Source: Candidatus Yanofskybacteria bacterium RIFCSPHIGHO2_01_FULL_41_21
GTDB taxonomy: Bacteria; Patescibacteriota; Minisyncoccia; 2-02-FULL-40-12; GWA2-44-9
NCBI GenBank assembly: GCA_001794025.1
Contig: MGJA01000004.1
Span: 1 to 44,341, forward strand
DNA length: 44,341 bases
Direction of reading: 5' to 3'
Shown: piece by piece, positions 30,537-38,880 of the stretch
Layout: each line of letters opens with the position of its first letter
Numbering within the stretch: position 1 is the stretch's first letter
Program-made: the position numbers and the translations under genes
The notes under the pieces: model-generated
What the model was told of the DNA's origin: nothing
What the model saw: the letters and a program-made list of their open reading frames with translations, nothing else
The model's database searches: none

Positions 30537-32112
30537 TTTGTTGATTTTTAATAACCTTCATACTCCAAATTCCAAAGGTAATTAATATATAGAGCAAGCA
30601 TAGCACGAACGAAGACATCACGACCGTCACTGCCGAAAATGATAATGATCCTAACCACTGAATAACCTGCAACTGATACGACGCTATCACCCACACAACA
30701 AGACCGATGGCCCGACCAAGAGAATCAAAGATAAGTCCACCCACACCGGTTAAAAACCCGAAAAACATTACGAGGGGCATTAGTGGAAGGACAAAAAGAT
30801 TCGCCAGAATGGAAACAAGTGAAAAGGTATTAAAAATATAAGCTAGAAGCGGAGCGACCATAATTTGTGCTGAAATAGACATCAGAAAGATTTCTTTTAA
30901 TCCGAACCATTCCGGAATTCGTTTAAATTTTTCTTTAAGAATCGGCCCGATATACATCAGCCCAAGCACCGCCAGAAATGAAAGCTGGAAACCGACGTCG
31001 TATCTCAACGCCAACGGGTCAAGAAATATCATCACTCCGCCCGCCAGGAGAATTGAGTTCTTGGGGTCATACAATCGGCCATAACCATTCGCAAAGAGTA
31101 ATAATAATCCCATAATCGCCGCCCGAACCACCGAAGCACTGGCACCGGTCATAATCGTAAAAATAATAATCACTATCACCGAAATCCAAAATGCGTATCG
31201 CCGTTTCATGAAAAAAACCAACGCCATTAATAGCGCTTCGGCAATAATGGTAATGTTGTAACCAGAGATAGCAAGAATATGAGTTGTACTGGTACGATTG
31301 AACGCATTTGTAAGATCATCCGGAATATCTTGCCGTGTCCCTAATAAAATACCGTTGATGTAGGCCGAATAAGGAGCCGACAGAGAACGATTGATTGCGG
31401 ATTGAAAACTGTCTTTAATATTGAAGACCCAATGATAAAATGTAATTTTTAATTGTTGTAATTTTGAAAGACGAACTGATGGTTCTAAAGAAATTTTGGG
31501 ATAAGAAATAGTGGTTCGGATATTCTTATTTTTTAAATACTGCACGTAATCAAAATCAGGTGTAAAATTTTCAGGCAACTCAAGCGATCCTTGAACTGAA
31601 ATTAAATCGCCAAATTTATATGTCGGATAAGCATTCAGAAAAATAAGAGTCAGCTCATCAGTCGCTAAAATCCGCCCCGGCACTTCCAATTCAGTAACAT
31701 GAAAAACAAGTTGAGCTTTGTCGCCCTTAACGGACATCTCATCATCAACAAATCCCCTTGTCGTTACCGCAATCCCCTTAGTCGCTTGTCCTGAGCCTGT
31801 CGAACGGACAAACTCTGTCAACAAACTCTGATTTAAATTCGCCTGACCATAACGAAACACACCGAGAGCCAAAACCAAAATACATCCACCAATCAAAACT
31901 CCTATTCGCCGATTTCGTTCAGCATTTTTACCCTGAGCTTGTCGAATGGGCTTTGTTACAAATGTTTTCTCATACGCCGAAATCGTAACCACAATCGTCC
32001 CAATCAAAACAAAAACCGCCGTCGCCAAGTACGTATTCTCAAACCACGCCCCACCAAAAATCCCCACCAAAAAAGATATTAAAAGATACCCAAAAACTTG
32101 TGATCTATGCAT
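30511..32112 (-). CDS. comEC: ComEC/Rec2 DNA-uptake channel protein
   Basis: The 533-residue membrane protein has several N-terminal TMs, a soluble OB-like DUF4131 region (about 130-200) and a Competence domain with the hallmark STTHILAISGYNITIIAEAL near residue 275, then many TMs to the end. No C-terminal metallo-beta-lactamase domain is present. It would carry single-stranded DNA across the membrane. Two in-frame palindromes add PIRQAQGK (about residue 58) and RSTGSGQA (about 103). Its ATG abuts the end of the GIY-YIG element. Confidence 0.93.
   Translation of the reverse strand: MHRSQVFGYLLISFLVGIFGGAWFENTYLATAVFVLIGTIVVTISAYEKTFVTKPIRQAQGKNAERNRRIGVLIGGCILVLALGVFRYGQANLNQSLLTEFVRSTGSGQATKGIAVTTRGFVDDEMSVKGDKAQLVFHVTELEVPGRILATDELTLIFLNAYPTYKFGDLISVQGSLELPENFTPDFDYVQYLKNKNIRTTISYPKISLEPSVRLSKLQQLKITFYHWVFNIKDSFQSAINRSLSAPYSAYINGILLGTRQDIPDDLTNAFNRTSTTHILAISGYNITIIAEALLMALVFFMKRRYAFWISVIVIIIFTIMTGASASVVRAAIMGLLLLFANGYGRLYDPKNSILLAGGVMIFLDPLALRYDVGFQLSFLAVLGLMYIGPILKEKFKRIPEWFGLKEIFLMSISAQIMVAPLLAYIFNTFSLVSILANLFVLPLMPLVMFFGFLTGVGGLIFDSLGRAIGLVVWVIASYQLQVIQWLGSLSFSAVTVVMSSFVLCLLYILITFGIWSMKVIKNQQNGNNQKKS
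31786..31811. repeat. in-frame palindrome in comEC (encodes RSTGSGQA)
   Basis: TTGTCCTGAGCCTGTCGAAC, then GGACAA, forms an imperfect palindrome read in frame as VRSTGSGQA. I recall CCTGAGCNTGTCGAA-type palindromes as common in CPR and Chloroflexi genomes; I could not search here. Confidence 0.7.
31931..31950. repeat. in-frame palindrome in comEC (encodes PIRQAQGK)
   Basis: CCCTGAGCTTGTCGAATGGG is the same type of palindrome as the one at 31786 in a different reading frame, so it gives a different peptide. Both lie in the N-terminal, less conserved part of ComEC. Confidence 0.75.
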
Positions 32113-32421
32113 CCCAGTATATCAACTTCCAGCTCGAGACGCTTTTTTACGTCCACGTTGCAAGAGTCTTAACCCTAAAAATCTTCTACCTTGTGTTGTT
32201 TTTAAATAATGTTCACGGCGTCTCGCATCTTCCTCGTCTGTACAGCCTTCAAAGTATATTAATTTAAATGGACGTCTGAATTTTGTGGCCAAGCTTAAAC
32301 CCTTTTTATGTTCTTCTATTCGCCTAACTAGATTGCTAGTATACCCAATGTATAATTTATTGTCAGCACCACTTTCTAATACATAGACATAGAAGAACAT
32401 ACTGGAAGTTGTATTACTGGG
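32113..32421 (-). mobile_element. GIY-YIG-bearing palindromic element (family D ends)
   Basis: CCCAGTATATCAACTTCCAG (32113-32132) and CTGGAAGTTGTATTACTGGG (32402-32421) are inverted repeats with only a few mismatches. Between them lies one complete ORF, a GIY-YIG nuclease. The element ends directly at the comEC ATG. The CCCAG...TTCCAG ends resemble the empty family D palindrome at 22479-22534. No target duplication is visible. Confidence 0.8.
32122..32400 (-). CDS. stand-alone GIY-YIG endonuclease
   Basis: I chose the ATG at 32400 (MFFYVYVLES), which gives 92 residues and follows the TIR; a longer frame reads into the TIR. Motifs: YVYVLESGADNKLYIGYTSN (GIY-YIG core), RRIEEHKKGLSLATKFRRPF and EGCTDEEDARRREHYLKTTQ (Glu/Arg of the active site). 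It is of the UvrC-N/URI-like small type. It is encoded inside an inverted-repeat element, so it may cut DNA for the spread of the element, as homing nucleases do; this is inference. Confidence 0.92.
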   Translation of the reverse strand: MFFYVYVLESGADNKLYIGYTSNLVRRIEEHKKGLSLATKFRRPFKLIYFEGCTDEEDARRREHYLKTTQGRRFLGLRLLQRGRKKASRAGS

Positions 32422-32473
32422 CATTAAGTAAATGTAGCAAGAATCAATAACCTATACCAGTGTTATTTATTGA

Positions 32474-32544
32474 AATAGAAAGGGCCTCAAGAGGAGGTGC
32501 TTGTCCGCTTGATGCGGATGAAGCCCTTTCTGTTGAGGCCCTGG
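32474..32544 (-). terminator. terminator with two competing stems, after the 63-residue ORF
   Basis: GGGCCTCAA pairs with TTGAGGCCC, while AGAAAGGGC pairs with GCCCTTTCT; both use the same final GCCC, so the two stems exclude one another. The second ends in a T-rich tail (TTTCTATTTC). It could simply terminate, or be a bistable switch. Confidence 0.55.
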
Positions 32545-32549
32545 GTCAC

Positions 32550-32741
32550 CTAGAAAAGGCGGGTCGCGAGGCAGATGAGATCAGCCACCAGCGACACGAC
32601 CAGAGCGGTGAAGATTCGGATCCCCACCCTTCCTGGGTATCCTCTGGATGCTCCAGAGGCTCCGTACGGAAACATCACCACCAAGACGTACACAAGCGAC
32701 ATTACCGCAACAGCCCAAAGAAAAGTAGTGATGGTGTTCAT
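32550..32741 (-). CDS. small two-TM peptide, unknown
   Basis: The 63-residue peptide has two hydrophobic segments (about residues 6-25 and 42-59) around a Gly/Arg loop (ASGASRGYPGRVG). A perfect -10 and good -35 lie upstream, a GGGGGGGAA stretch (weak RBS) precedes the ATG, and a terminator follows. The strong signals support a real small transcription unit. No family is recognised. Confidence 0.6.
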   Translation of the reverse strand: MNTITTFLWAVAVMSLVYVLVVMFPYGASGASRGYPGRVGIRIFTALVVSLVADLICLATRLF

Positions 32742-32826
32742 TTCCCCCCCCAGTCGTGAGAGATTGCCTTGTTTATTGTTCGTTAAGGACCAATGTTTGG
32801 GACCAACTTAACTGTCCTATACCTCA

Positions 32827-32855
32827 ATTATACACCTATTTTAACAAAAAGTCAA
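32827..32855 (-). promoter_or_regulatory. strong sigma-70-type promoter
   Basis: TTGACT (32850-32855) and TATAAT (32827-32832) are separated by 17 bp, one of the best promoters in the window. It drives only the 63-residue peptide before a terminator, with a leader of about 80 nt. Confidence 0.8.
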
Positions 32856-32896
32856 TGGCCCCAAAGTGGGGCCCTTGACGATAAAATATAGAGTTT

Positions 32897-33016
32897 TCTA
32901 AGCGCAGTTAGCGAGGCGAAGGACGAGGCGTGGCGAGGAGCGAACTGAGCCATACTGATATGGTATGACGAAGGAGCACCGCAGTCACAACGAAGTAATT
33001 CGCCGCGATAACAAGC
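32897..33016 (-). repeat. large imperfect palindrome after nrdJ
   Basis: CTAAGCGCAGTTAGCGAGGC and, inverted, GATAACAAGCTTAG with CGCCGCG pair imperfectly, with an inner CCATACTGATATGGTATG hairpin. It abuts the nrdJ stop. Similar in style to the post-fusA palindrome, including GGCGAAGGA-type words. Confidence 0.65.
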
Positions 33017-35869
33017 TTAGTTACAGACACCCGTCGTGGCAAAACAATTAGGACAACTATAGCAAGCCCCAGCCCTCACCATGAGCGTTCCACACTGGCA
33101 AATCGGGGCATCGGTTGAAGAACGGCTAACCATTCCAGGTTGATGGTGTTCCGCGGTTTTTATTTCTTCAACTATTTCTAATTCTGAAACTGGTTTGTTG
33201 GTAATAAGATCGGCAAGCAATGAGTCCGTTTTATCTTTTACATCCAAGATCCGTTCGGCAAAATCAGGCATCGTTTCAGCCACCTCGGGACCAAATAATT
33301 CTTCTTTGTCTTCCCGCGATAAATATTTCATTCCCAAATAACGAAAGACGTAATCAACAATGGACTTAGCGGTTGGAATATCAGGATTTTCCGTAAAGCC
33401 CGACGGATCAAAACGCATATCTTTGAATTTTCTCACTAAAACCTTAAGCGGAACACCGGATTGGAGGGCTACTGAAATTAAAGTCGCAATTGTGTCCAAT
33501 AAGCCAGAGAAGGTACTTCCCTCTTTGGCGACAGTGATAAACGTCTCCCCTGGTTTCATAGTGTCAGGATAAAAACCGACATTAAGATACCCCTCGTGGC
33601 CACCAACATTAAATTTATGCGTAAACGCGGGACGGTCATCAGGAAGTTTCCGACGAGTATAGCCATTAATCTTTTCAATGAACGGGTCTACCACCGCCGC
33701 CGACGTAGCTTCTTTATCTTCATCTTTCTTCATATTCAACGGTTGAATTGTTTTACAACCATCACGATAAAGAGCAATGGCCTTTAGCCCAAGCTTCCAA
33801 CCTTGCATAAATACATCTTTAACATCATCAACACTGGCCGTACTTGGTAAATTAATGGTCTTGGAAATAGCGCCGGAAATAAATGGCTGAACGGCCGCCA
33901 TCATTAATAGATGACCCATATAACTGATACTGCGTTCACCATTCGCCGCCTTAAAAGCACAATCAAATACCGCGAGATCTTTTTCTTTTATATGTGGAGC
34001 GCCTTCAATGGTATCGTGTTCGGTTATGTGAGCGATAATGGCTTCAACTTCCTGGTTTGAATAGTCCAGACGACGTAACGCTATTGAGACCTGATTATTA
34101 ACAAGTTTAAGAACGCCACCACCGACAAGCTTTTTATATTTCACTAAAGCGATGTCGGGCTCAACGCCGGTCGTCTGACAATCCATCAAAAAGGCAATGG
34201 TGCCGGTCGGAGCTAAAACACTAATTTGAGAATTACGAACACCATACTTTTCAGCCAGCTCTAAAGCGTCATGCCAAACCTGACGGGAAGCATTCTGAAG
34301 CGGTTCGTCATTCATGCCACCCAAAATTGATTCATTGTAAGTATGCTCCGCAGCATTGAGATGTTTCTTGAGGACACTAAGCATGGGTTCACGATTTTTA
34401 GCATAACCGGAAAATGGCCCTTTTGAATCCGCGATCAAAGCCGACATCCGATAGGCCTCACCGGACATGAGAGAAGTAATGTTAGCTGCAAAGTAACGAC
34501 CCATATCGGAATCGTACGGCATACCAAGAACCATAAGCAAAGAACCAAGGTTGGCATAACCAAGACCAAGCTCACGATAGGCCTCCGCATTATCGGTAAT
34601 TTCTGGAGTTGGATAAGAAGATGGTGTAACCAGAATCTCTTGAGCCAAAATCATCACATCTACAACTTTCTTAAACAAATCAACGTCAAATTTAGCGCCT
34701 TCTTTCAAAAATTTCATTAAATTCAAAGAAGCCAAATTACAAGCGCTATTATCAAGATGCATATATTCCGAACATGGATTGGATGCATTGATGCGACCGG
34801 TATTAGAAACGGTGTTCCAACTATTAATCGTAGTATCGTACTGCATCCCTGGATCAGCTGAAGACCAAGCAGCATCGGCAATCCAATTCATGATTTCACG
34901 CGCCTTGACGGTTTGTATTACTTTTCCATCAACACGAGCAGTAAGATTCCAATCAACATCTGCCTCAACTGCTTCCATAAACTCATCTGTTACACGCACA
35001 GAATTATTTGCGTTTTGGAATGGTACCATCGTATATGGATCAAAAAGATCTCCAGTTAAGGAATTTTTGACACCACCTAGAGTCAGGATTTTAACCATAT
35101 CTTCAGCAATCTGCTTACAATTAATAAAATCCTTAATATCTGGATGACTAACATCTAGGACAACCATCTTGGCAGCACGCCTCGTCTTACCACCGGAACG
35201 AATAGAATTTGCAACAGCATCAGCTAATTTCATAAATGAAACTGGTCCTGATGAAGTGCCTCCTTTTGATAATGACTCCATTGAACCACGAAGCTTTGAA
35301 AGGCTGGCCCCAGAACCTGAACCACCCTGAAAAATTTTACCTTCATCATGACCCCACTTTAGAATTGAATCCATATTATCTTCCACGGCAAGAATAAAAC
35401 AAGCCGAACATTGAGGATGTTCGGTCGTCCCAACATTAAACCAGACGGGACTGTTGAAAGCAGCGTATTGATTAATGAGAATCCAGGTTAAGTCCTGAGC
35501 AAAATTATCGGCATCTGCCGACGACGCAAAATAATTACCATCTAATCCCCAACGACGAATTTCGGTTACGACTCGGTCTACCATCTGTCGGGCGCTGGTC
35601 TCGCGAACTGGCGTCCCTAATTTGCCTCGGAAATATTTTGAAGCCACAATATCGGTGGCGGTCTGAGTCCAAAAATTTGGTACCTCAACATCCTTCTGCT
35701 CAAACACGATTGTGCCGTCGCCACGTTCAATTTTAGCAGTTCTTTTTTCCCAAACGATGCTGTCGTAAGGATGCATCTCGCCAAAAAGACGCTTCCAATG
35801 AAAAGCACCTCGGTGGGAATTATTTTCTGGTTCCACAGGGAGGTGCGGTTGAGTTTGGGTGGTATTCAT
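33017..35869 (-). CDS. nrdJ: class II (B12-dependent) ribonucleotide reductase
   Basis: The 950-residue enzyme makes deoxyribonucleotides using adenosylcobalamin. Motifs: FNSPVWFNVGTTEHPQCSAC near 150, GGTSSGPVSFMKLADA, the catalytic NPCSEYMHLDNSACNLASLN loop and ILAPTGTIAFLMDCQTTGVE then PDIAL. The C-terminal zinc/redox tail is CQCGTLMVRAGACYSCPNC. The central GGSGSGASLSKLRGS loop is typical. No R2 partner is needed or found. A family A element precedes the ATG; there is no cobalamin riboswitch that I can see. Confidence 0.97.
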   Translation of the reverse strand: MNTTQTQPHLPVEPENNSHRGAFHWKRLFGEMHPYDSIVWEKRTAKIERGDGTIVFEQKDVEVPNFWTQTATDIVASKYFRGKLGTPVRETSARQMVDRVVTEIRRWGLDGNYFASSADADNFAQDLTWILINQYAAFNSPVWFNVGTTEHPQCSACFILAVEDNMDSILKWGHDEGKIFQGGSGSGASLSKLRGSMESLSKGGTSSGPVSFMKLADAVANSIRSGGKTRRAAKMVVLDVSHPDIKDFINCKQIAEDMVKILTLGGVKNSLTGDLFDPYTMVPFQNANNSVRVTDEFMEAVEADVDWNLTARVDGKVIQTVKAREIMNWIADAAWSSADPGMQYDTTINSWNTVSNTGRINASNPCSEYMHLDNSACNLASLNLMKFLKEGAKFDVDLFKKVVDVMILAQEILVTPSSYPTPEITDNAEAYRELGLGYANLGSLLMVLGMPYDSDMGRYFAANITSLMSGEAYRMSALIADSKGPFSGYAKNREPMLSVLKKHLNAAEHTYNESILGGMNDEPLQNASRQVWHDALELAEKYGVRNSQISVLAPTGTIAFLMDCQTTGVEPDIALVKYKKLVGGGVLKLVNNQVSIALRRLDYSNQEVEAIIAHITEHDTIEGAPHIKEKDLAVFDCAFKAANGERSISYMGHLLMMAAVQPFISGAISKTINLPSTASVDDVKDVFMQGWKLGLKAIALYRDGCKTIQPLNMKKDEDKEATSAAVVDPFIEKINGYTRRKLPDDRPAFTHKFNVGGHEGYLNVGFYPDTMKPGETFITVAKEGSTFSGLLDTIATLISVALQSGVPLKVLVRKFKDMRFDPSGFTENPDIPTAKSIVDYVFRYLGMKYLSREDKEELFGPEVAETMPDFAERILDVKDKTDSLLADLITNKPVSELEIVEEIKTAEHHQPGMVSRSSTDAPICQCGTLMVRAGACYSCPNCFATTGVCN

Positions 35870-35980
35870 CCCGTTAGAAATTTTACCAACCGTCCACCGT
35901 TTTGTAATGGTGGCTATGGTTAGTAAATTTAATTGATAATTTATCGCGCTATTCCCGTAGGGTTAATTTCTAACGGGATT
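35870..35980 (-). repeat. family A palindromic element (upstream of nrdJ)
   Basis: The ends CCCGTTAGAAATT and AATTTCTAACGGG, with CCACCGTTTTGTAATGGTGG inside and a CCCGTAGGG turn. It directly abuts the nrdJ ATG, with the same orientation as all other family A copies. Confidence 0.9.
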
Positions 35981-36019
35981 CATATGGGACATTGTACGAT
36001 ACTGACACAAACTGCCAAC

Positions 36020-36142
36020 TGTGGATAAGTTAGTGTTTTTTCAGCGAGCAAAACGAGGTGATAAAAACAGTAACCCGCCTAAATTTTTAGAAATAAAACT
36101 TAGGCGGGTAAGTTCCTACAACCAATCGCTACGCTCTTGGAC
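36020..36142 (-). repeat. family B palindrome, diverged (downstream of ftsZ)
   Basis: TAACCCGCCTAAATTTTTA and its inverse AAACTTAGGCGGGTAA form the inner stem, and the right arm is CCAATCGCTACGCTCTTGG next to the ftsZ stop. TGTGGATAA (36020-36028), a DnaA-box-like word, lies at its left edge. Confidence 0.8.
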
Positions 36143-36144
36143 GG

Positions 36145-37323
36145 CTACTTATTAATTTTTCTTCTGATGAAAGCCGGAATAGTGTCAAACTCGGAATCGT
36201 TCAGTGAGTCATCAACGAATTCTTTAATTGGTGGAGTAGAAGTTGATGGTGTGTATGATGGATTAATGGTTGATGAAGGATTCTTTTTAATCGTATCAAA
36301 TAAATTCTGTCCCATATCGGCCGGTGCGCCGAAACCGGAGACCGTTGGTCTGATTGGGGCCGGATTGTCACTATTGAATCCGGTAGCAATGACAGTAATT
36401 TCAATTTCTCCTTTCTTGAGTTTATCGTCAATAACGGCCCCAAAGATAACTCGGGCTTCCGGATCAACATGTTCGGTAATAATACGAGCGGCTTCATTAA
36501 TTTCCGCCATGGCCATATCCGGACCGCCCGAGACATTAAAGAGAACACCCTTAGCACCATCAATAGAGACCTCTAACAACGGGGAGTTAATAGCCATCTT
36601 GGCGGCCTCAACAGCGCGATCATCGCCACTGGCTCGGCCGATACCCATTAGAGCTGACCCCGAATTGGACATTACTGCTTTTACGTCGGCAAAATCAAGA
36701 TTGACGATACCGGGGATGGTAATGAGATCGGAAATACCCTGAACGCCTTGGCGCAAAACATCATCAACGATTCCAAATGATTCAAGTAATGGTGTCTTGC
36801 GATCAATTATGGAAAGGATGCGATCATTAGGAATTGTAATCAATGAGTCAACCCGTTCTCTAAGATTATTCCAAGCGGCATCGGCAATCTTCATCCGAGC
36901 CAGACCTTCAAAACTAAACGGCTTCGTAACAACACCGACAGCCAACGCACCGGCTTCACGAGCCAGTTCAGCGATAACAGGCGCCGCACCGGAACCGGTA
37001 CCACCCCCCAAACCGGTTGTAATAAAAACCATGTCGGCCCCTTTCAATGCAGCGCTGATTTCTTCTTTAGTATCGTGGGCTGCTTGGCGACCAATCTCCG
37101 GATTCATGCCGGCACCAAGACCACGAGTCAAACTTTTACCAATGTGGATTTTAACTGATGCTCCAGACGCATGTAGGGCTTGAGCATCGGTATTTATTGC
37201 AATGAACTCAACCCCGTGAATACGGGCCTCAATCATTCGGGTTAGAGCATTCGTTCCACCACCACCAACGCCAACAACTTTGATGCGAGCGAATGTTTCA
37301 AATGCTGGTTTAACTTGGGCCAT
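36145..37323 (-). CDS. ftsZ: cell division protein FtsZ
   Basis: The 392-residue tubulin-like GTPase forms the division ring. Motifs: [16 protein letters not shown] (residues 15-30), the tubulin signature [13 protein letters not shown] (about 104-116), [10 protein letters not shown], and [15 protein letters not shown]. The C-terminal peptide [10 protein letters not shown] (about 381-390) is the conserved FtsA/ZipA binding end. It follows ftsA. Confidence 0.98.
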   Translation of the reverse strand: MAQVKPAFETFARIKVVGVGGGGTNALTRMIEARIHGVEFIAINTDAQALHASGASVKIHIGKSLTRGLGAGMNPEIGRQAAHDTKEEISAALKGADMVFITTGLGGGTGSGAAPVIAELAREAGALAVGVVTKPFSFEGLARMKIADAAWNNLRERVDSLITIPNDRILSIIDRKTPLLESFGIVDDVLRQGVQGISDLITIPGIVNLDFADVKAVMSNSGSALMGIGRASGDDRAVEAAKMAINSPLLEVSIDGAKGVLFNVSGGPDMAMAEINEAARIITEHVDPEARVIFGAVIDDKLKKGEIEITVIATGFNSDNPAPIRPTVSGFGAPADMGQNLFDTIKKNPSSTINPSYTPSTSTPPIKEFVDDSLNDSEFDTIPAFIRRKINK

Positions 37324-37324
37324 A

Positions 37325-37420
37325 TATGGGGAAATTTACAATTTACAAGCACCAATTTTCAATAGAATCTAACTGGTCTTCCTGTATTAGTTATTGTAAA
37401 TTGATAATTGAAAATTGATA
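37325..37420 (-). repeat. family E palindrome (ftsA-ftsZ gap)
   Basis: AATTTACAATTTACAAGCAC and the inverse TTGTAAATTGATAATTGAAA pair, with CAATTTTCAATAG inside. It lies directly before the ftsZ ATG. Confidence 0.8.
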
Positions 37421-37608
37421 TATTGTATGTGTACTATCATAAAAAAAATAGCCGTGCAAGTAATCAATATCTTCCTGTGGGTAATACTGTGGATAAGTAG
37501 TTGTCTGTGCGCAGTATAACGAGCACAGGGACAACTACTTATCCCCTCACTCTATCAGCAGAGTGAGGGGATTCTCATGATTTCAACTACTCGCAATCTC
37601 GTAGGAAA
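37421..37608 (-). repeat. ftsA-ftsZ gap: palindrome with DnaA-box-like words
   Basis: GATAAGTAGTTGTC...GACAACTACTTATC (37492-37546) is a long inverted repeat bounded by TGTGGATAA (37488-37496), and CCCCTCACTC-tatcagca-GAGTGAGGGG (37544-37571) follows. It resembles a reduced family B element. The TGTGGATAA could be a DnaA box. No ORF is present. Confidence 0.7.
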
Positions 37609-38856
37609 TCATGGAAGAAAGTTCTTGAACCAGTCAGCTATCTTACTAAAGAGACCAGCACCTGTGCCAGATATACCATTGTTCCGTAATTTTGTATTTC
37701 CAATCTCACTTTCAAAACCCCACAAAACAAGACCTGTCGCAACAGCAAATGATGGGTCAGCCGCAGCATCAACAATACCATCAAGATGTAATGAACGGGC
37801 AAGTTTTACTGGCGCCCGAAGCGTATCTTTAATTACCGCCAACAATCCGGGAAGATGGGCTCCACCACCTGAAACAACAATACCGGCGGGTAGCATACCA
37901 ACCCGGGAGGCCTTCTTTAATTCTGCGGTAACTAGTTCCAAAAATTCTCCCACCCTAGCATCAACAACCCTAATCAATTGTTTTTTGGGTAAAATAAAAC
38001 CCTCCTCACCCATAATTTTAGAGAGATCAATCGTTTCGCGTTTTCTAAGATCTTCAACCACCCCGGTAGTAGCGTGTTCAATTTTTACACGTTCAGCCAC
38101 GTCCATTGATGTCCGAAGGGCCATCGCTAAATCATTTGTGATGTGCCGTGAGCCAATAGGCAAAACGGCACTATGAATCAAATCAGCTTCTTCAAAGACG
38201 GTGAGGGTTGATGTCCCACCGCCAAAATCAAGATGGGCCACCCCATACTCACGTTGATTCTTATCAAGGACTGAAAGCGAAGCCGCCAAAGGTGCAAATA
38301 CCAATCCGGCGACTTCAAGACCGTTTTCATTCACGCATTTAACAATATTTCGTAAGTAGGGCGAAAGACCGTCAATGATTAAGACCTCGGCCTCCAGACG
38401 AACCCCTTTCATACCAAGGGGATTTTTAACATTCTCTGTACCGTCAATAATAAAATTACGAGGAACAACATGAACAATTTCACGATTAGCGGGTAAACTA
38501 ACAACCGAAGCGGCTTGAAGAACACGATCAATATCATTCTGCGAAATTTCGTTATCAGCCCGAGAAACGGCAATAACTCCACGCGATATTTGATTCTTTA
38601 TATGAAGACCGTTTACGGCTACATAGGCCCGTCTAAGTTTAACTCCGGCTGCGGCTTCAGCCCGTTGAACGGCCGTGGCAACATCATTAATGGTCTCCTC
38701 CATGTCTACCACCATTCCTCGACGTAATCCATGTGATAACGCCGTGCCAACACCTAATACCTCGGGACGGATACTATCTCGCTCAACTTTAGCGATAACA
38801 ACCTTAATCTCATGGTTCCCGATATCAATGCCCGATATTAGATAAGGTTTAGACAT
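37609..38856 (-). CDS. ftsA: cell division protein FtsA
   Basis: The 415-residue actin-like protein tethers FtsZ to the membrane. Motifs: LISGIDIGNHEIKVVIAKVE (phosphate 1), RRAYVAVNGLHIKNQISRGV (1C domain side), HLDFGGGTSTLTVFEEADLI (phosphate 2) and VVSGGGAHLPGLL (adenosine). The C-terminal amphipathic end is ADWFKNFLP, a membrane-targeting helix. It lies 8 bp downstream of ybeY. Confidence 0.95.
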   Translation of the reverse strand: MSKPYLISGIDIGNHEIKVVIAKVERDSIRPEVLGVGTALSHGLRRGMVVDMEETINDVATAVQRAEAAAGVKLRRAYVAVNGLHIKNQISRGVIAVSRADNEISQNDIDRVLQAASVVSLPANREIVHVVPRNFIIDGTENVKNPLGMKGVRLEAEVLIIDGLSPYLRNIVKCVNENGLEVAGLVFAPLAASLSVLDKNQREYGVAHLDFGGGTSTLTVFEEADLIHSAVLPIGSRHITNDLAMALRTSMDVAERVKIEHATTGVVEDLRKRETIDLSKIMGEEGFILPKKQLIRVVDARVGEFLELVTAELKKASRVGMLPAGIVVSGGGAHLPGLLAVIKDTLRAPVKLARSLHLDGIVDAAADPSFAVATGLVLWGFESEIGNTKLRNNGISGTGAGLFSKIADWFKNFLP

Positions 38857-38880
38857 ACAAAAGTTTAAATATTTAAATTC
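38857..38880 (-). repeat. family J short palindrome (ybeY-ftsA gap)
   Basis: AAGTTTAAATATTTAAATTC is the same AT-rich word block as at 12948-12972. It bridges the 8-bp gap and the ends of both flanking genes. Confidence 0.55.

Noticed and set aside
32122-32400. UvrC fragment
   Set aside because: The ORF is a complete small GIY-YIG protein with its own start and stop and lacks UvrC-like continuation; it is not a broken uvrC.
32460-32759. 99-residue ORF on the plus strand
   Set aside because: It overlaps the minus-strand unit that has a strong promoter; composition looks like a shadow frame.
35870-35980. Cobalamin riboswitch before the B12-dependent reductase
   Set aside because: The sequence is a family A element shared with genes not linked to B12, and lacks the B12-box.
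36020-37496. Replication origin near ftsZ
   Set aside because: Only two DnaA-like words, no cluster, no dnaA or dnaN nearby.
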